From positions 22,253 through 86,252 of the forward strand of contig CAIQPS010000030.1 of the NCBI GenBank assembly GCA_903873715.1: a stretch of DNA of 64,000 nucleotides, written 5' to 3'. This DNA comes from an uncultured Actinomycetes bacterium. Lineage in GTDB: Bacteria > Actinomycetota > Thermoleophilia > RBG-16-64-13. The translations under genes and the position numbers were made by a program. The notes under the pieces are model-generated. The model saw only the letters and a program-made list of their open reading frames with translations, made no database searches and was not told the origin of the DNA. Positions 46,412 to 55,525 of the stretch are shown here, piece by piece. How positions within the stretch are numbered: the first letter of the stretch is position 1; every line of letters starts with the position of its first letter.

Positions 46412-49400
46412 GATGCCCCGCCTGCTCTCGGTGCGCCTGCGGGGCTTCAAGACCTTCGCCAAACCCACGGAACTCTCGTTCGAGCCCGGGGTCACCGTGA
46501 TCATCGGACCGAACGGGAGCGGCAAGAGCAACATCGCTGATGCCGTCCAGTGGGTGCTTGGCGAGCAGAGCCCCACGAACCTGCGCGGGCGCAGCATGCA
46601 GGACGTGATCTTCTCGGGCCCCGACGGCAAGCGTTCGAGCGCTGTGGCCGAGGTGAGCCTGGTGTTCGACAACGACCATGGACTAATGCCCATCGACACG
46701 GCCGAGGTGGAGATCACCCGGAGGCTCGAGCGCGACAGCGCCTCCGACTATCGGGTCAACGGCAGTTCGTGCCGCCTTCTCGACGTGCAGGACCTCATCG
46801 GGGCGCTTGGGATCGGCCGGGAGATGCACAGCGTCATCGGCCAAGGCAAGGTGGACGCCCTGCTCAGTTCCACGCCGGAGGCCCGGCGGGCCATGGTGGA
46901 AGAGGCCGCAGGTCTGGGGCGGTTCAAGAAGCGCCGCGAGCGGGCGCAGTCCAAGTTGGAGAAGACGCGGCAGAACCTCGTGCGGATGGCCGACATCGAG
47001 CGCGAGGTGAAGAGTGCCCTGCGCCCTCTGCGTCAGCAGGCGCAGGCCGCCGGACGGTTCGCCGAGGCCAAGGAGGAGTGGGCTCTCGCCAAGACCCGCC
47101 ACCTGGTGGCTCAGGTGGCGGCCCTCAGGGAGGCCGCGGCCGCCACCGAGAGCGAGTTGAAGGCGCTGAGCGAGCAACGTGCGGCCATCGAGGCGACGTT
47201 GACAGAACTGCGGCGCGAGCGCGCGGCCGAGGAGGACCGGTTCGCCACCGCTCTCCAGGAGCGGGAGCAAGTGGGCACGTTGCATCACCAGTTGTCGGTC
47301 GAGTCCGAGCGGGTGCAGGGCAAGGCCGCGTCGCTCCGGCAGCGGGTCGCGCGCATCGAGGCCGATCTGGACAGGACCCAGAGGCGCCGGGAGGCCGCCC
47401 GGGCGGACGTCGGCTCCCTGGGCGCGCGCCTCGAAGAGGTCTCGGCCCGCACTGCGGATGAGAGTCGCTTGGAGCGCGTCGGAGGATGGAACCAGACCCT
47501 GCGGGCGGCCCTCGACGAAGCCATGACCGCTCTGCGCGCCGAAGCCGCCACCGAAGACGAACTGAAGGACGCCGCGTTCGAGATGGAGAGCGGCAGGGCG
47601 CGGGCGTTGCAGGACAAGGAGTTCCTGCGTCGCGAGATAGAGGCCCGGCAGAGGATCGACAAGGAACTGCGGGCCATGGTCGAGGACATCGCCGCCCGCA
47701 TGGCGGGTCTGGAGTCCGAAGCCGCCGAGCACGCCAAGGCGCTGCAAGCCGCCGAAGGGGCCGTAAAGACTACTGGTACATACATGCAGGCTGCGCTGAC
47801 CGCCCGCGAGACCGCCCGCGAGGAGGCCTCCGGTGCGGCGAGCCGGGAGGCGGCTTCCATAGAGGCGCTCAGCGGTCTCGAGACGAGGCAGGCCGTGCTC
47901 GAAGACCTGGTCGCGCGCCGCGAAGGGACTCCCGCGGGAGCGCGGGAACTCATGGCTCGGGCCAAAGGCGTCCGGCTACTCGCGGAGATCATGACCGTGG
48001 AGCCCGGCTACGAACGTGCCGTCGCCGCGGCGTTGGGACCGTTGTCGCAGGCAGTCGTGCTGGATGCGCCCGGCGATCTGCGGCTGGTGCTCGACGGGGA
48101 CGACGTGCTCGAGGCGCTCGTACTCGACGGGGACCGGCCGGCCGGCCGGCCGGAAGGGGCGCCACCCACTGGTACCCGGGAGTTGTGGGACTTCGTCTCG
48201 GGCCCGGACCGGGTGGTCGCGGCGCTCCGCGCTCTTCTGCCGGCGACGGCTGTGGTGGTGGACGACACGAGGCTGGGTACCGACCACGTGGCTGCGAGCC
48301 GCGGCACTCACCGGCTCGTCAACCGGCGCGGCGAGATCCTGCAAGGTGGCGTCCATGTGGCTCGACGGCGGGAAGTCGGGGTGGAGACGCTCCTGCGCGC
48401 CCGCAACGAACTGCAGGCCGTGGCAGGGGAGCGGGCCGGGGCCATCGCGGCCCGGGAAGAGGCGCGGGCGGCCGCAGCAGCGGCCGCAGAGGCCCTGCGG
48501 GCCGCGGAGGCGCGGGTCCGGGAGACCCAGGAGGCTCTGCAGCAGGCCGAGAGGGCCCTCGCAGGCGAGCGCAACGACGGCGAGTTGTGCGGCCGCCGTC
48601 TCGAGGAGGCGCGGCGCCAATCCGCCGAGGTACGGGCCCGCGAGGAGCGGGAGGGCGGACTGGCCGGCAAGATGGCCGAGCAGCTCGCCGAGGTCGAGAG
48701 GAAGATAGCCGGGCAGGAGGCCGATCTGGAGGCGGCACGCGCCGAGGTGCGTGCCGTACAGGCCCGTCTGGAGAAGTCCCGAGAGACGGTGACCGGCCTG
48801 GAGCAGAAGAAGGCGCAGGCCGGCCTCGTGGAAGTACGGCTGCGGGAGCGTTGCCGCGCCCGGGAGGGCGAGCGCGACCGGGTCACCGCGCAACTGCGCG
48901 CGGCGGCGGCGGGTGTGGAGCGCTGGGAGCGCAGGACGCGGATACTGGAGCATTACCTGCCCCTGCTGGTCGATCTGCTGGGCGCGGTGGAGGGTCTGGC
49001 GGAGCACAGCCGGGTGGTGAGGTCGGCCTACGAGGTCCGCCTCGAGGAAGCGCGTGCGGCGGCCGAGGGCGCCGCACGGCTCATGCGCGACACCGCGGGT
49101 TCGGAGACGGGCCTGGCCCAACGATACGAGGGGATGGGCCCCCGCCTCACAGAACTGCAGGTGGAGCAGGCCCGCCACGAGGACCGGCGGGCCGTGCTCG
49201 ACGAGGAGATCGCGGAACTGCGGCGGCGGCACTCGTCCCCGCGGTCGGTGACCGTGGCCGACGTGACCGGCGAGAACCTGGAACTGCTGGCGGCCGCTGC
49301 CGAGCGCGCGGAGCGCCGGGTGGAGAAGATAGGGCCCATCAACCCGTTGGCCGAACAGGAGTGCGCGGAACTCGAGGAGCGGGCCGGCTTCCTGGCGGAG

Positions 49401-49997
49401 CAGCGGCGCGACCTGGAGGCGTCCATCAGCGAACTGCAGCAGGTGGTGGACGACCTCGATCAGCATATCGAGACCTCGTTCGGCGAGATATTCGAGATCG
49501 TCCGGGAGAACTTCTCGGGCGTCGTAGCCACGGTGTTCCCCGGGGCGAAGGGGAGCCTCAAGTTGGTCGAGGGCGCGGCTGCCCGTGCCGACGAACCTGC
49601 GTCCGCCGAAGCGGAGGACACGCTCCTCGACGAGCCGAAACCTGTGGCTCGGGGCATCAGCCTGGAAGTGAAGTTCGCCAACAAGTCGCCGCGCAGTCTG
49701 AGCCTGCTGTCCGGGGGCGAGAAGGCGATGACGGCCATCGCGTTCCTGTTCTCGCTGTTCCTGGCCCGCCCGGCGCCGTTCTACATCCTGGACGAGGTGG
49801 AGGCGGCCCTCGACGACACCAACATCCGCCGCTTCCTATCGCTCGTGAGGCGGTACCGGGAGCGCACGCAGTTCATCATCATCACGCACCAGCGCCAGAC
49901 GATGGAAGTGGCCGATACCCTGTATGGGGTCACGCTGGAGAGCGACGGGACGTCGCGTATCCTGTCGAGGAGACTGGCCGCGGCGAAGGGCGCCTGA
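46404..49997 (+). CDS. smc: Chromosome segregation protein SMC
   Basis: The 1197-residue protein has the SMC plan: an N-terminal Walker A (VIIGPNGSGKSNIADAV), a long coiled coil (about 170-500), a hinge (about 510-660, with LMARAKGVRLLAEIMTVEPGYERAVAAALG), a second coiled coil, and a C-terminal ABC signature plus Walker B (LSLLSGGEKAMTAIAF, APFYILDEVEAALDDTN). It compacts and separates chromosomes with ScpA and ScpB, which are not in view. The GTG at 46404 overlaps rnc by 8 bases; the ATG at 46413 is the alternative. The coiled coils are very rich in Ala, Glu and Arg. Confidence 0.96.
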   Translation: MAEMPRLLSVRLRGFKTFAKPTELSFEPGVTVIIGPNGSGKSNIADAVQWVLGEQSPTNLRGRSMQDVIFSGPDGKRSSAVAEVSLVFDNDHGLMPIDTAEVEITRRLERDSASDYRVNGSSCRLLDVQDLIGALGIGREMHSVIGQGKVDALLSSTPEARRAMVEEAAGLGRFKKRRERAQSKLEKTRQNLVRMADIEREVKSALRPLRQQAQAAGRFAEAKEEWALAKTRHLVAQVAALREAAAATESELKALSEQRAAIEATLTELRRERAAEEDRFATALQEREQVGTLHHQLSVESERVQGKAASLRQRVARIEADLDRTQRRREAARADVGSLGARLEEVSARTADESRLERVGGWNQTLRAALDEAMTALRAEAATEDELKDAAFEMESGRARALQDKEFLRREIEARQRIDKELRAMVEDIAARMAGLESEAAEHAKALQAAEGAVKTTGTYMQAALTARETAREEASGAASREAASIEALSGLETRQAVLEDLVARREGTPAGARELMARAKGVRLLAEIMTVEPGYERAVAAALGPLSQAVVLDAPGDLRLVLDGDDVLEALVLDGDRPAGRPEGAPPTGTRELWDFVSGPDRVVAALRALLPATAVVVDDTRLGTDHVAASRGTHRLVNRRGEILQGGVHVARRREVGVETLLRARNELQAVAGERAGAIAAREEARAAAAAAAEALRAAEARVRETQEALQQAERALAGERNDGELCGRRLEEARRQSAEVRAREEREGGLAGKMAEQLAEVERKIAGQEADLEAARAEVRAVQARLEKSRETVTGLEQKKAQAGLVEVRLRERCRAREGERDRVTAQLRAAAAGVERWERRTRILEHYLPLLVDLLGAVEGLAEHSRVVRSAYEVRLEEARAAAEGAARLMRDTAGSETGLAQRYEGMGPRLTELQVEQARHEDRRAVLDEEIAELRRRHSSPRSVTVADVTGENLELLAAAAERAERRVEKIGPINPLAEQECAELEERAGFLAEQRRDLEASISELQQVVDDLDQHIETSFGEIFEIVRENFSGVVATVFPGAKGSLKLVEGAAARADEPASAEAEDTLLDEPKPVARGISLEVKFANKSPRSLSLLSGGEKAMTAIAFLFSLFLARPAPFYILDEVEAALDDTNIRRFLSLVRRYRERTQFIIITHQRQTMEVADTLYGVTLESDGTSRILSRRLAAAKGA

Positions 49998-50020
49998 GGG
50001 CGCGAAGGGAGCTTTGAGAG

Positions 50021-51025
50021 TTGAGCCATAACTGGTCTGACGTGTTCATCGGCGTCGAGGGGAGGACCATCCCCGACCCGGTCGACGTGGAGCAGCAGAA
50101 GCGGGGCGGCTGGCTGGCGCAACTGCGCGACGGCCTGGCCAAGAGCCGCAAGGCGCTGCAGCAGCAGTTCGCTTCGGTCATGTTCGACCGCTTCGACGAC
50201 GACCTCTGGGAGAAGATCGAGGAAGCCCTCATCTATGCCGACGTGGGCATCGACACCACGGTGTCCATCGTGGAGAAGCTGGAAGCCGAAGCGGATTCAG
50301 GGGCCATCAAGGACTCCACCGGCCTCGTCACCCGGCTTCGTGAGGTGACGGCCGAGCACTTCTGTCAGGACGACCGGCGGATCGACGTTGCTCATACCCC
50401 GGCGGTGATCCTCATGGTGGGGGTGAACGGCACCGGCAAGACCACCACCATCGGGAAGATAGCCTGGCACCTGAAGCAGCTCGGCAAGGAGCCGCTGCTG
50501 GTCGCCGGGGACACGTTCCGCGCCGCCGCGGTGGAGCAGCTCAGCGAGTGGGGCAGCAGGGTCGGCTGCGAAGTGGTAAAGCACGAGCGGGGTGGGGACC
50601 CCGCGGCTGTGGTCTACGACGGCATCGCGGCAGCCGAGGCGCGCAAGGCGGATGTTGTGATCATCGACACCGCCGGCCGCCTGCACACCCAGGTGAACCT
50701 CATGAAAGAGCTGGAGAAGGTCGCCCGGGTCATCAAGAAGCGCATCCCCGAGGCCCCGCACGAGGTGCTTCTGACGATCGACGCCACCACGGGACAGAAC
50801 GGCCTCATCCAGGCGCGGATGTTCAAGGAAGCGGTGGACATCACCGGCGTCGTGCTCACCAAGATGGACGGCACGGCAAAAGGCGGCATCGCGCTGGCCG
50901 TGTCGCACGAACTGGACGTGCCAATCAAGCTCATCGGGACAGGGGAGAAGCTGGAGAGCCTGCAGCCGTTCGACCCGGCCGAGTTCGCGCTCGAACTGTT
51001 CGGCGAGTCGCTGGGGCGCAGCTGA
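50021..51025 (+). CDS. ftsY: Signal recognition particle receptor FtsY
   Basis: The 334-residue SRP GTPase docks ribosome-SRP complexes at the membrane. It has the NG domains: a helical N domain, then the G1 loop VGVNGTGKTTTIGKIAW, GDTFRAAAVEQL, IDTAGRLHTQVNLM and TKMDGTAKGGIALAV. The acidic A domain of enterobacterial FtsY is absent, as usual in Gram-positive relatives. The TTG start at 50021 with AGGGAG upstream is the best available; it lies 23 bases after smc. Confidence 0.94.
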   Translation: MSHNWSDVFIGVEGRTIPDPVDVEQQKRGGWLAQLRDGLAKSRKALQQQFASVMFDRFDDDLWEKIEEALIYADVGIDTTVSIVEKLEAEADSGAIKDSTGLVTRLREVTAEHFCQDDRRIDVAHTPAVILMVGVNGTGKTTTIGKIAWHLKQLGKEPLLVAGDTFRAAAVEQLSEWGSRVGCEVVKHERGGDPAAVVYDGIAAAEARKADVVIIDTAGRLHTQVNLMKELEKVARVIKKRIPEAPHEVLLTIDATTGQNGLIQARMFKEAVDITGVVLTKMDGTAKGGIALAVSHELDVPIKLIGTGEKLESLQPFDPAEFALELFGESLGRS

Positions 51026-51088
51026 GCTCCGGCCGCGCCGTCGAGTCGCCGGCCGGGGCCGCGACTCCGGCGGGCGCCCGGCAGTCGT

Positions 51089-51117
51089 TTGACGCCCGGA
51101 TGCACGACCGGTAAACT
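51089..51117 (+). promoter_or_regulatory. Promoter of ffh (TTGACG, 17-base spacer, TAAACT)
   Basis: TTGACG at 51089-51094 and TAAACT at 51112-51117 are 17 bases apart, with a predicted start near 51124 and a leader of about 68 bases before ffh. The surrounding 166-base gap has no recognisable SRP RNA or tRNA. Confidence 0.75.
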
Positions 51118-51191
51118 CCCTCATTCGCGGCCCGTGGAGGGCCGAGGTCCACTGGTGCCCACAAGGGCCCCACATGACGACAGGGTGATAG

Positions 51192-52526
51192 TTGTTCGAA
51201 TCCCTCTCAGATAAGCTGCAAGGCGCTCTCGACGGCCTCAAGGGCCAGGGCAAGCTCACGGACAAGGACGTGGAGCGGGCCGCCCGTGAGATCCGTTTGG
51301 CGCTGCTCGAGGCCGACGTCAACTTCAAGGTCGTCAAGCAGTTCGTCGACAAGGTGAAAGAGCGCGCCATGGGGGCGGAGGTGCTGGAAAGCCTCACCCC
51401 GGTGCAGCAGTTCGTCAAGATCGTCAACGAGGAACTGACCGCCATCATGGGGTCGGCGTCCACCAAGCTCACCTTCTCGCCCCGGCCGCCCACGATCATC
51501 ATGATGGTCGGTCTGCAGGGCTCTGGTAAGACGACGGCCTGCGGCAAGCTGGCCAAGTTCCTCATCTCCGAGGGCAAGAGCCCGGCCATGGTGGCCGGCG
51601 ACGTCTACCGTCCCGCCGCCATCGACCAGCTGAAGACGTTGGGCGAATCGCTGAACGTGCCGGTCTACGACGAGGGCGACAAGGCCGACCCGGTCGACAT
51701 CGCCAAGCACGGCGTGGAGTGGGCGCGGCAGAAGGGCCGCGACGTCCTCATCATCGACACCGCCGGCCGTCTGCACATCGACGAGAAGCTGATGGACGAG
51801 ATTCATCACATCCGCAACACGGTGAAGCCGCACAACATCCTGCTCGTGCTCGACGCCATGACCGGCCAGGACGCCGTCAACGTGGCCCTGCAGTTCCAGG
51901 AGAAGGTGCAGTTCGACGGAGTCATCCTCACCAAGATGGACGGGGATGCCCGCGGAGGCGCCGCCCTCTCGGTGCGGGCCGTCACCGGCAAACCGATCAA
52001 GTTCGCTTCGAGCGGAGAGAAGCTCGACAACTTCGAGTACTTCCATCCCGACAGGGTCGCCTCGCGCATCCTGGGGATGGGGGACGTCCTCTCGCTCATC
52101 GAGAAGGCCGAGAAGACGATCGACCAGAAGAAGGCGCGCGAACTCGAGCAGAGGCTGCGCAAATCCACCTTCACGTTCGACGACTTCCTCGACCAGATCC
52201 AGCAGGTGCGCAAGATGGGCTCCATCAGCAGCCTGCTCGGCATGATCCCCGGGATCCCCTCGGCCAAGCTCAAGGGCCTGCAGGTGGACGACAAGGCGTT
52301 CGACAAGATCCAGGCCGTCATCCAATCGATGACGCCCGAGGAGCGCCGCCATCCGGAGATCATCAACGGGAGCCGCCGCAAGCGCATAGCCGCGGGCGCA
52401 GGCTCCGACATCCACCAGGTGAATCAGCTTCTGAACCAGTTCAAGCAGGTACAGAAGATGATGAAGCAGCTGGGTTCGGGCAGGATGCCCAAGAACCCGT
52501 TCCAGATGTTCGGCAACCCGAGTTGA
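51192..52526 (+). CDS. ffh: Signal recognition particle protein Ffh
   Basis: The 444-residue SRP GTPase binds signal peptides and SRP RNA. It has the G domain (VGLQGSGKTTACGKLAKFL, GDVYRPAAIDQL, IDTAGRLHIDEKLM, TKMDGDARGGAALSV) and a C-terminal methionine-rich M domain ending in MKQLGSGRMPKNPFQMFG, with the RNA-binding segment GSRRKRIAAGAGSDIHQVNQLL. The TTG start is inferred from homology; the ribosome site is weak. It has its own promoter and is followed by rpsP after 17 bases. Confidence 0.95.
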   Translation: MFESLSDKLQGALDGLKGQGKLTDKDVERAAREIRLALLEADVNFKVVKQFVDKVKERAMGAEVLESLTPVQQFVKIVNEELTAIMGSASTKLTFSPRPPTIIMMVGLQGSGKTTACGKLAKFLISEGKSPAMVAGDVYRPAAIDQLKTLGESLNVPVYDEGDKADPVDIAKHGVEWARQKGRDVLIIDTAGRLHIDEKLMDEIHHIRNTVKPHNILLVLDAMTGQDAVNVALQFQEKVQFDGVILTKMDGDARGGAALSVRAVTGKPIKFASSGEKLDNFEYFHPDRVASRILGMGDVLSLIEKAEKTIDQKKARELEQRLRKSTFTFDDFLDQIQQVRKMGSISSLLGMIPGIPSAKLKGLQVDDKAFDKIQAVIQSMTPEERRHPEIINGSRRKRIAAGAGSDIHQVNQLLNQFKQVQKMMKQLGSGRMPKNPFQMFGNPS

Positions 52527-52543
52527 CAGGGAGGAGGTGACCA

Positions 52544-52786
52544 ATGGCGACAGCGATCCGGCTCGCCCGCAGGGGCAGCAAGAAACATCCCACGTACCGC
52601 ATCGTGGTGGCGGATTCGCGGCGTGCGCGTGACGGCCGTTTCATCGACAGCATCGGCTTCTACAACCCGCAGAGCGAACCGTCCATCATCGAAGTGGACG
52701 AGACCAAAGCCAAGGAGTGGCTCAAGACGGGGGCTCAGCCCTCCGACACTGTGCGCAAACTCTTCGCGGTGAAAGGCATCCTCTAG
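52544..52786 (+). CDS. rpsP: 30S ribosomal protein S16
   Basis: The 80-residue protein has the S16 signature [38 protein letters not shown]. It stabilises the body of the 30S subunit. GGGAGGAGGTGA just upstream is an excellent ribosome site. It overlaps the KH-domain gene by 1 base. Confidence 0.97.
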   Translation: MATAIRLARRGSKKHPTYRIVVADSRRARDGRFIDSIGFYNPQSEPSIIEVDETKAKEWLKTGAQPSDTVRKLFAVKGIL

Positions 52787-53016
52787 TGAAAGAGCTGCTC
52801 GAATTCCTGGCGAAGTCGCTTGTAGACCAGCCGGACCAGGTCCGGGTGGAACAGTTCGACTCGCCAGACGGCGTGCTCTTGAGGCTGACCGTGGCCAAAG
52901 AGGACGTCGGCAAGGTCATCGGCAAGCAGGGCCGCATAGCCCGGGCCATCAGGACCGTGGTCAAAGCGAGCGCCGTCCGTGACGGCAGGCAGGCCACCGT
53001 CGAGATCGCGGATTAG
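52786..53016 (+). CDS. khpA: KH-domain RNA-binding protein KhpA
   Basis: The 76-residue single KH domain has the KEDVGKVIGKQGRIARAIRTVV loop (G-x-x-G as GKQG). KhpA-type proteins bind RNA and are encoded between rpsP and rimM in Gram-positive bacteria, as here. The GTG at 52786 overlaps the rpsP stop. Confidence 0.93.
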   Translation: MKELLEFLAKSLVDQPDQVRVEQFDSPDGVLLRLTVAKEDVGKVIGKQGRIARAIRTVVKASAVRDGRQATVEIAD

Positions 53017-53033
53017 GACCGCGGGGCGCAGCC

Positions 53034-53705
53034 ATGCCTCGGCCTGAGTGGATCGAAGTGGGGCGCATATCGCGTCCCCACGGGGTACACGGCGAGGTCC
53101 GGGTGGCGCTCGACTCCGATAATCCCGAGCGCTTCGTCCCAGGAGCCACGCTGCACGCGCGGCCCGGCCGCAAAGGTGTGGCCGGATCGCGGCTGCGCGA
53201 GCAGGTGCGGCTCACCATCGAATCCGTCCGCGGGGACGACGATTTCCCCATCGTGGCTTTCGAGGAGATCCCCGACCGCGACAAGGCCGAGGCCTTCAGC
53301 GGTTACGTCCTGGAAGTCGAGGGCAGCAGACTGCCCGACCTCGAAGACGACGAGTTCTACCCGTTCGATCTGATAGGCCTGGAAGCGCGCGACCCGGGAG
53401 GGTCCGTGCTGGGCAAGGTCAGCGACGCTCTGGACTCGCCGGCCCATTCCATACTGGTGATCGCCCTCGCCGGCGGCGGGGAGGCCTTGGTGCCGTTCGT
53501 GACGGCAGCCGTGCCCACGGTCGACATCAAGGCCGGTCATGTAGTGGTCGGACCAGGGTTCCTCAGCGAATCCCTGGCGGCGCCGGCCAAGGGCCGCAGC
53601 AAGGGCCCAAAGGCGGCGCGAGCCGCCGTTGCGGGTGAGGAGCCTGGCGGAGACCCGGGCGACGGCGAGGACGGCGGGCCGCTCCCCGAAGACGGCGGCG
53701 CATGA
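53034..53705 (+). CDS. rimM: Ribosome maturation factor RimM
   Basis: The 223-residue 16S rRNA-processing factor has the N-terminal barrel VGRISRPHGVHGEVRV and the PRC-like C domain (LEDDEFYPFDLIGLEA, LVPFVTAAVPTVDIKAGHVVV). A tail of about 45 residues, basic then acidic (KGRSKGPKAARAAV to GDGEDGGPLPEDGG), extends beyond the usual 165-175 residues and looks disordered. The stop overlaps the trmD start by 4 bases (ATGA). Confidence 0.93.
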   Translation: MPRPEWIEVGRISRPHGVHGEVRVALDSDNPERFVPGATLHARPGRKGVAGSRLREQVRLTIESVRGDDDFPIVAFEEIPDRDKAEAFSGYVLEVEGSRLPDLEDDEFYPFDLIGLEARDPGGSVLGKVSDALDSPAHSILVIALAGGGEALVPFVTAAVPTVDIKAGHVVVGPGFLSESLAAPAKGRSKGPKAARAAVAGEEPGGDPGDGEDGGPLPEDGGA

Positions 53706-54403
53706 AGCGCGTCGACATCTTCACGCTCGTCCCCGACGCGTTCGACTGGTTCGTCGAGCAGCACCCCATCTCCACGGCCATCGATTCCGGTTCGGTCTCG
53801 ATAGCAATCCATAACATCCGGGAATACAGTCCGCTGCCGCACCACGAGGTGGACGACACGCCGTACGGCGGAGGTCCGGGTATGGTGACCCGGGTCGACA
53901 TCGTTGGTCTGGCTCTGGAAGGAGTCTTCGGCTGCCCGCCCGGCGAGGTGCGCGAGAATAGGGACGTGTACGTCCTGGCCGCCGGAGGCCGGCCCCTCGA
54001 TCACGATCTGGCCGTCTCCCTGGCGCAGAGCGAGCGGGACCTCGTGCTCCTCTGCGGCCGTTTCGAAGGTTTCGACGCCCGTGTGGAACAGTTGTTCGCC
54101 ACCGGGTCCCTGTCCATCGGCCCGTACGTGCTGGCCGGGGGAGAGGTGCCCGCCCAAGTGGTGCTCGAAGCCGTGATCCGTCATCTGCCCGGATCGCTGG
54201 GCAACGTGGGCAGCGTCCTCGAGGAATCGTTCAGCCCGGGACTCGACGGGATGGTCGAGTACCCGCACTACACGAGGCCCCGTGAATATCAGGGGGCCGA
54301 GGTGCCCCCCATCCTCCTGAGCGGGGATCACGGCGCGATCGCGAAGTGGCGCCGGCAGAGCGCGCGGCCCTCGCCCTGGACGAGCGAAGTGGACCGGTCA
54401 TGA
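53702..54403 (+). CDS. trmD: tRNA (guanine-N1)-methyltransferase TrmD
   Basis: The 233-residue SPOUT methyltransferase modifies G37 of tRNAs. It has DIFTLVPDAFDWF, the knot segments HEVDDTPYGGGPGMV, LLCGRFEGFDARVEQ, and IGPYVLAGGEVPAQVVLEAV, and the C-terminal YPHYTRPREYQGAEVPPILLSGDH. The ATG overlaps rimM, and its own stop overlaps lepB (ATGA). Confidence 0.95.
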   Translation: MKRVDIFTLVPDAFDWFVEQHPISTAIDSGSVSIAIHNIREYSPLPHHEVDDTPYGGGPGMVTRVDIVGLALEGVFGCPPGEVRENRDVYVLAAGGRPLDHDLAVSLAQSERDLVLLCGRFEGFDARVEQLFATGSLSIGPYVLAGGEVPAQVVLEAVIRHLPGSLGNVGSVLEESFSPGLDGMVEYPHYTRPREYQGAEVPPILLSGDHGAIAKWRRQSARPSPWTSEVDRS

Positions 54404-55032
54404 CAGACGACGTGCCGGCAGGCCGGCCGCCGGAGGCGGAGAGCGCCGGCGCCGGCCCTGGGCCTGCCGCTGGTGAGAGTCCGGCTGCCGGCCCGGGACC
54501 CGTCGACGAGCGCAAAAGACCCGGATTCATCAGGACGATCGTCGAGATCGTCGTGATCGTCGCGGCGGCCTTCGCGCTGGCCTTGCTGGTCCAAGCCTTC
54601 CTGGTGAAGCCGTTCACCATCCACCAGGTCTCCATGCGCCCCACGCTGGAGGAAGGCGACAGGGTCCTGCTCAGCCGCATCACCTACCATTTCCGCGAGC
54701 CGGCCCGGGGCGACGTCGTAGTCTTCCATTCGCCCATAAATGCGGGCGAGGACCTGGTCAAACGGGTCGTGGGGACTCCGGGAGACCGCATCTCCGTGGG
54801 GGACGGCCGGTTGTATGTCAACGGGGTGGCTCAGTCGGAGCCATACCTGCTCGAGCCGGACTTCGCCGGGGAGTTCCCGGAGACAGTGATCCCCGACGGG
54901 GAAGTCTTCGTCATGGGCGACAACCGGAACAACAGCGGCGACAGCCGGCTCTTCGGCCCCATAGCGCAGAGCAGCATCATCGGCACGGCATTCTGCGTAT
55001 ACTGGCCCTTCGGCCACTGGAAGGGATTGTAG
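54400..55032 (+). CDS. lepB: Signal peptidase I (first copy)
   Basis: The 210-residue membrane protease cleaves Sec and Tat signal peptides outside the membrane. A disordered Pro/Gly/Ala-rich cytoplasmic N terminus of about 45 residues precedes one membrane helix (IVEIVVIVAAAFALALLVQAF). The catalytic serine is in HQVSMRPTLEEGDRV, the general-base lysine in DLVKRVVGTPGD and the final box in VFVMGDNRNNSGDSR. The ATG overlaps trmD. A second signal peptidase gene lies just beyond rplS. Confidence 0.94.
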   Translation: MTDDVPAGRPPEAESAGAGPGPAAGESPAAGPGPVDERKRPGFIRTIVEIVVIVAAAFALALLVQAFLVKPFTIHQVSMRPTLEEGDRVLLSRITYHFREPARGDVVVFHSPINAGEDLVKRVVGTPGDRISVGDGRLYVNGVAQSEPYLLEPDFAGEFPETVIPDGEVFVMGDNRNNSGDSRLFGPIAQSSIIGTAFCVYWPFGHWKGL

Positions 55033-55074
55033 GCGGTCTTTCGCCCCGCGACGGGCCCGCGCCTTCCTTGGGGG

Positions 55075-55103
55075 TTGCAAACCGTCCCCCGATGCTTTAA
55101 AGT
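55075..55103 (+). promoter_or_regulatory. Promoter upstream of rplS (TTGCAA, 17-base spacer, TAAAGT)
   Basis: TTGCAA at 55075-55080 and TAAAGT at 55098-55103 are separated by 17 bases. Transcription would start near 55110, inside a short hairpin-like TGGC-TTTTTT-GCCA segment at about 55108-55121, and give a leader of about 55 bases for rplS. Confidence 0.6.
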
Positions 55104-55164
55104 CTGCTGGCTTTTTTGCCAAGTGGCGTATTCAGGCTTGAGGACGAAGGTCAGGAACAAAGAC

Positions 55165-55506
55165 ATGGGCGTTATTGAAGAATTCGAACGGGCGCAACTC
55201 CGCGAGATCCCCGTTTTCAAATCCGGCGATACCGTCCGGGTGCATTTCAAGGTCATCGAAGGTACCCGGGAGCGCATCCAGGTCTTCCAGGGCTTCTGCA
55301 TCAGCCGTTCCGGCCAGGGTGCCCGCGAGACGTTCACCGTCCGCAAGCAGTCCTTCGGTGTGGGCGTCGAGCGTACCTTCCCGGTCCATTCGCCCAAGAT
55401 CGACAAGATCGAAGTGATCGCCATCGGCGACGTGGCCCGCGCCAAGCTGTACTACCTGCGCGACAAGCTCGGTAAGAAAGCCCGCGTCAAAGAGAAGCGT
55501 ATCTGA
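55165..55506 (+). CDS. rplS: 50S ribosomal protein L19
   Basis: The 113-residue protein has the L19 pattern [27 protein letters not shown], then [31 protein letters not shown] and [18 protein letters not shown]. It sits at the 30S-50S interface. The ATG at 55165 is preferred; a 30-residue upstream extension has no ribosome site. It is flanked on both sides by signal peptidase genes. Confidence 0.96.
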   Translation: MGVIEEFERAQLREIPVFKSGDTVRVHFKVIEGTRERIQVFQGFCISRSGQGARETFTVRKQSFGVGVERTFPVHSPKIDKIEVIAIGDVARAKLYYLRDKLGKKARVKEKRI

Positions 55507-55525
55507 CGAAGGGAGTAGGAGCCGG

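Noticed and set aside
48135..48152. GGCC-rich run inside smc as a repeat element
   Set aside because: It encodes Arg-Pro-Ala-Gly residues in frame and is ordinary GC-rich coding sequence.
47486..50017. An 843-codon open frame overlapping smc in another frame
   Set aside because: The translation is Gly/Arg-rich low complexity without motifs, while the smc frame has full SMC signatures.
51026..51191. Possible SRP RNA between ftsY and ffh
   Set aside because: The conserved SRP RNA tetraloop and asymmetric-loop motif are not present; only a promoter is recognisable.
51120..51210. tRNA-like T-loop (GTTCGAATCC) near 51195
   Set aside because: The flanking bases do not pair as a T stem, there is no anticodon or acceptor arm, and the bases encode the first residues of Ffh.
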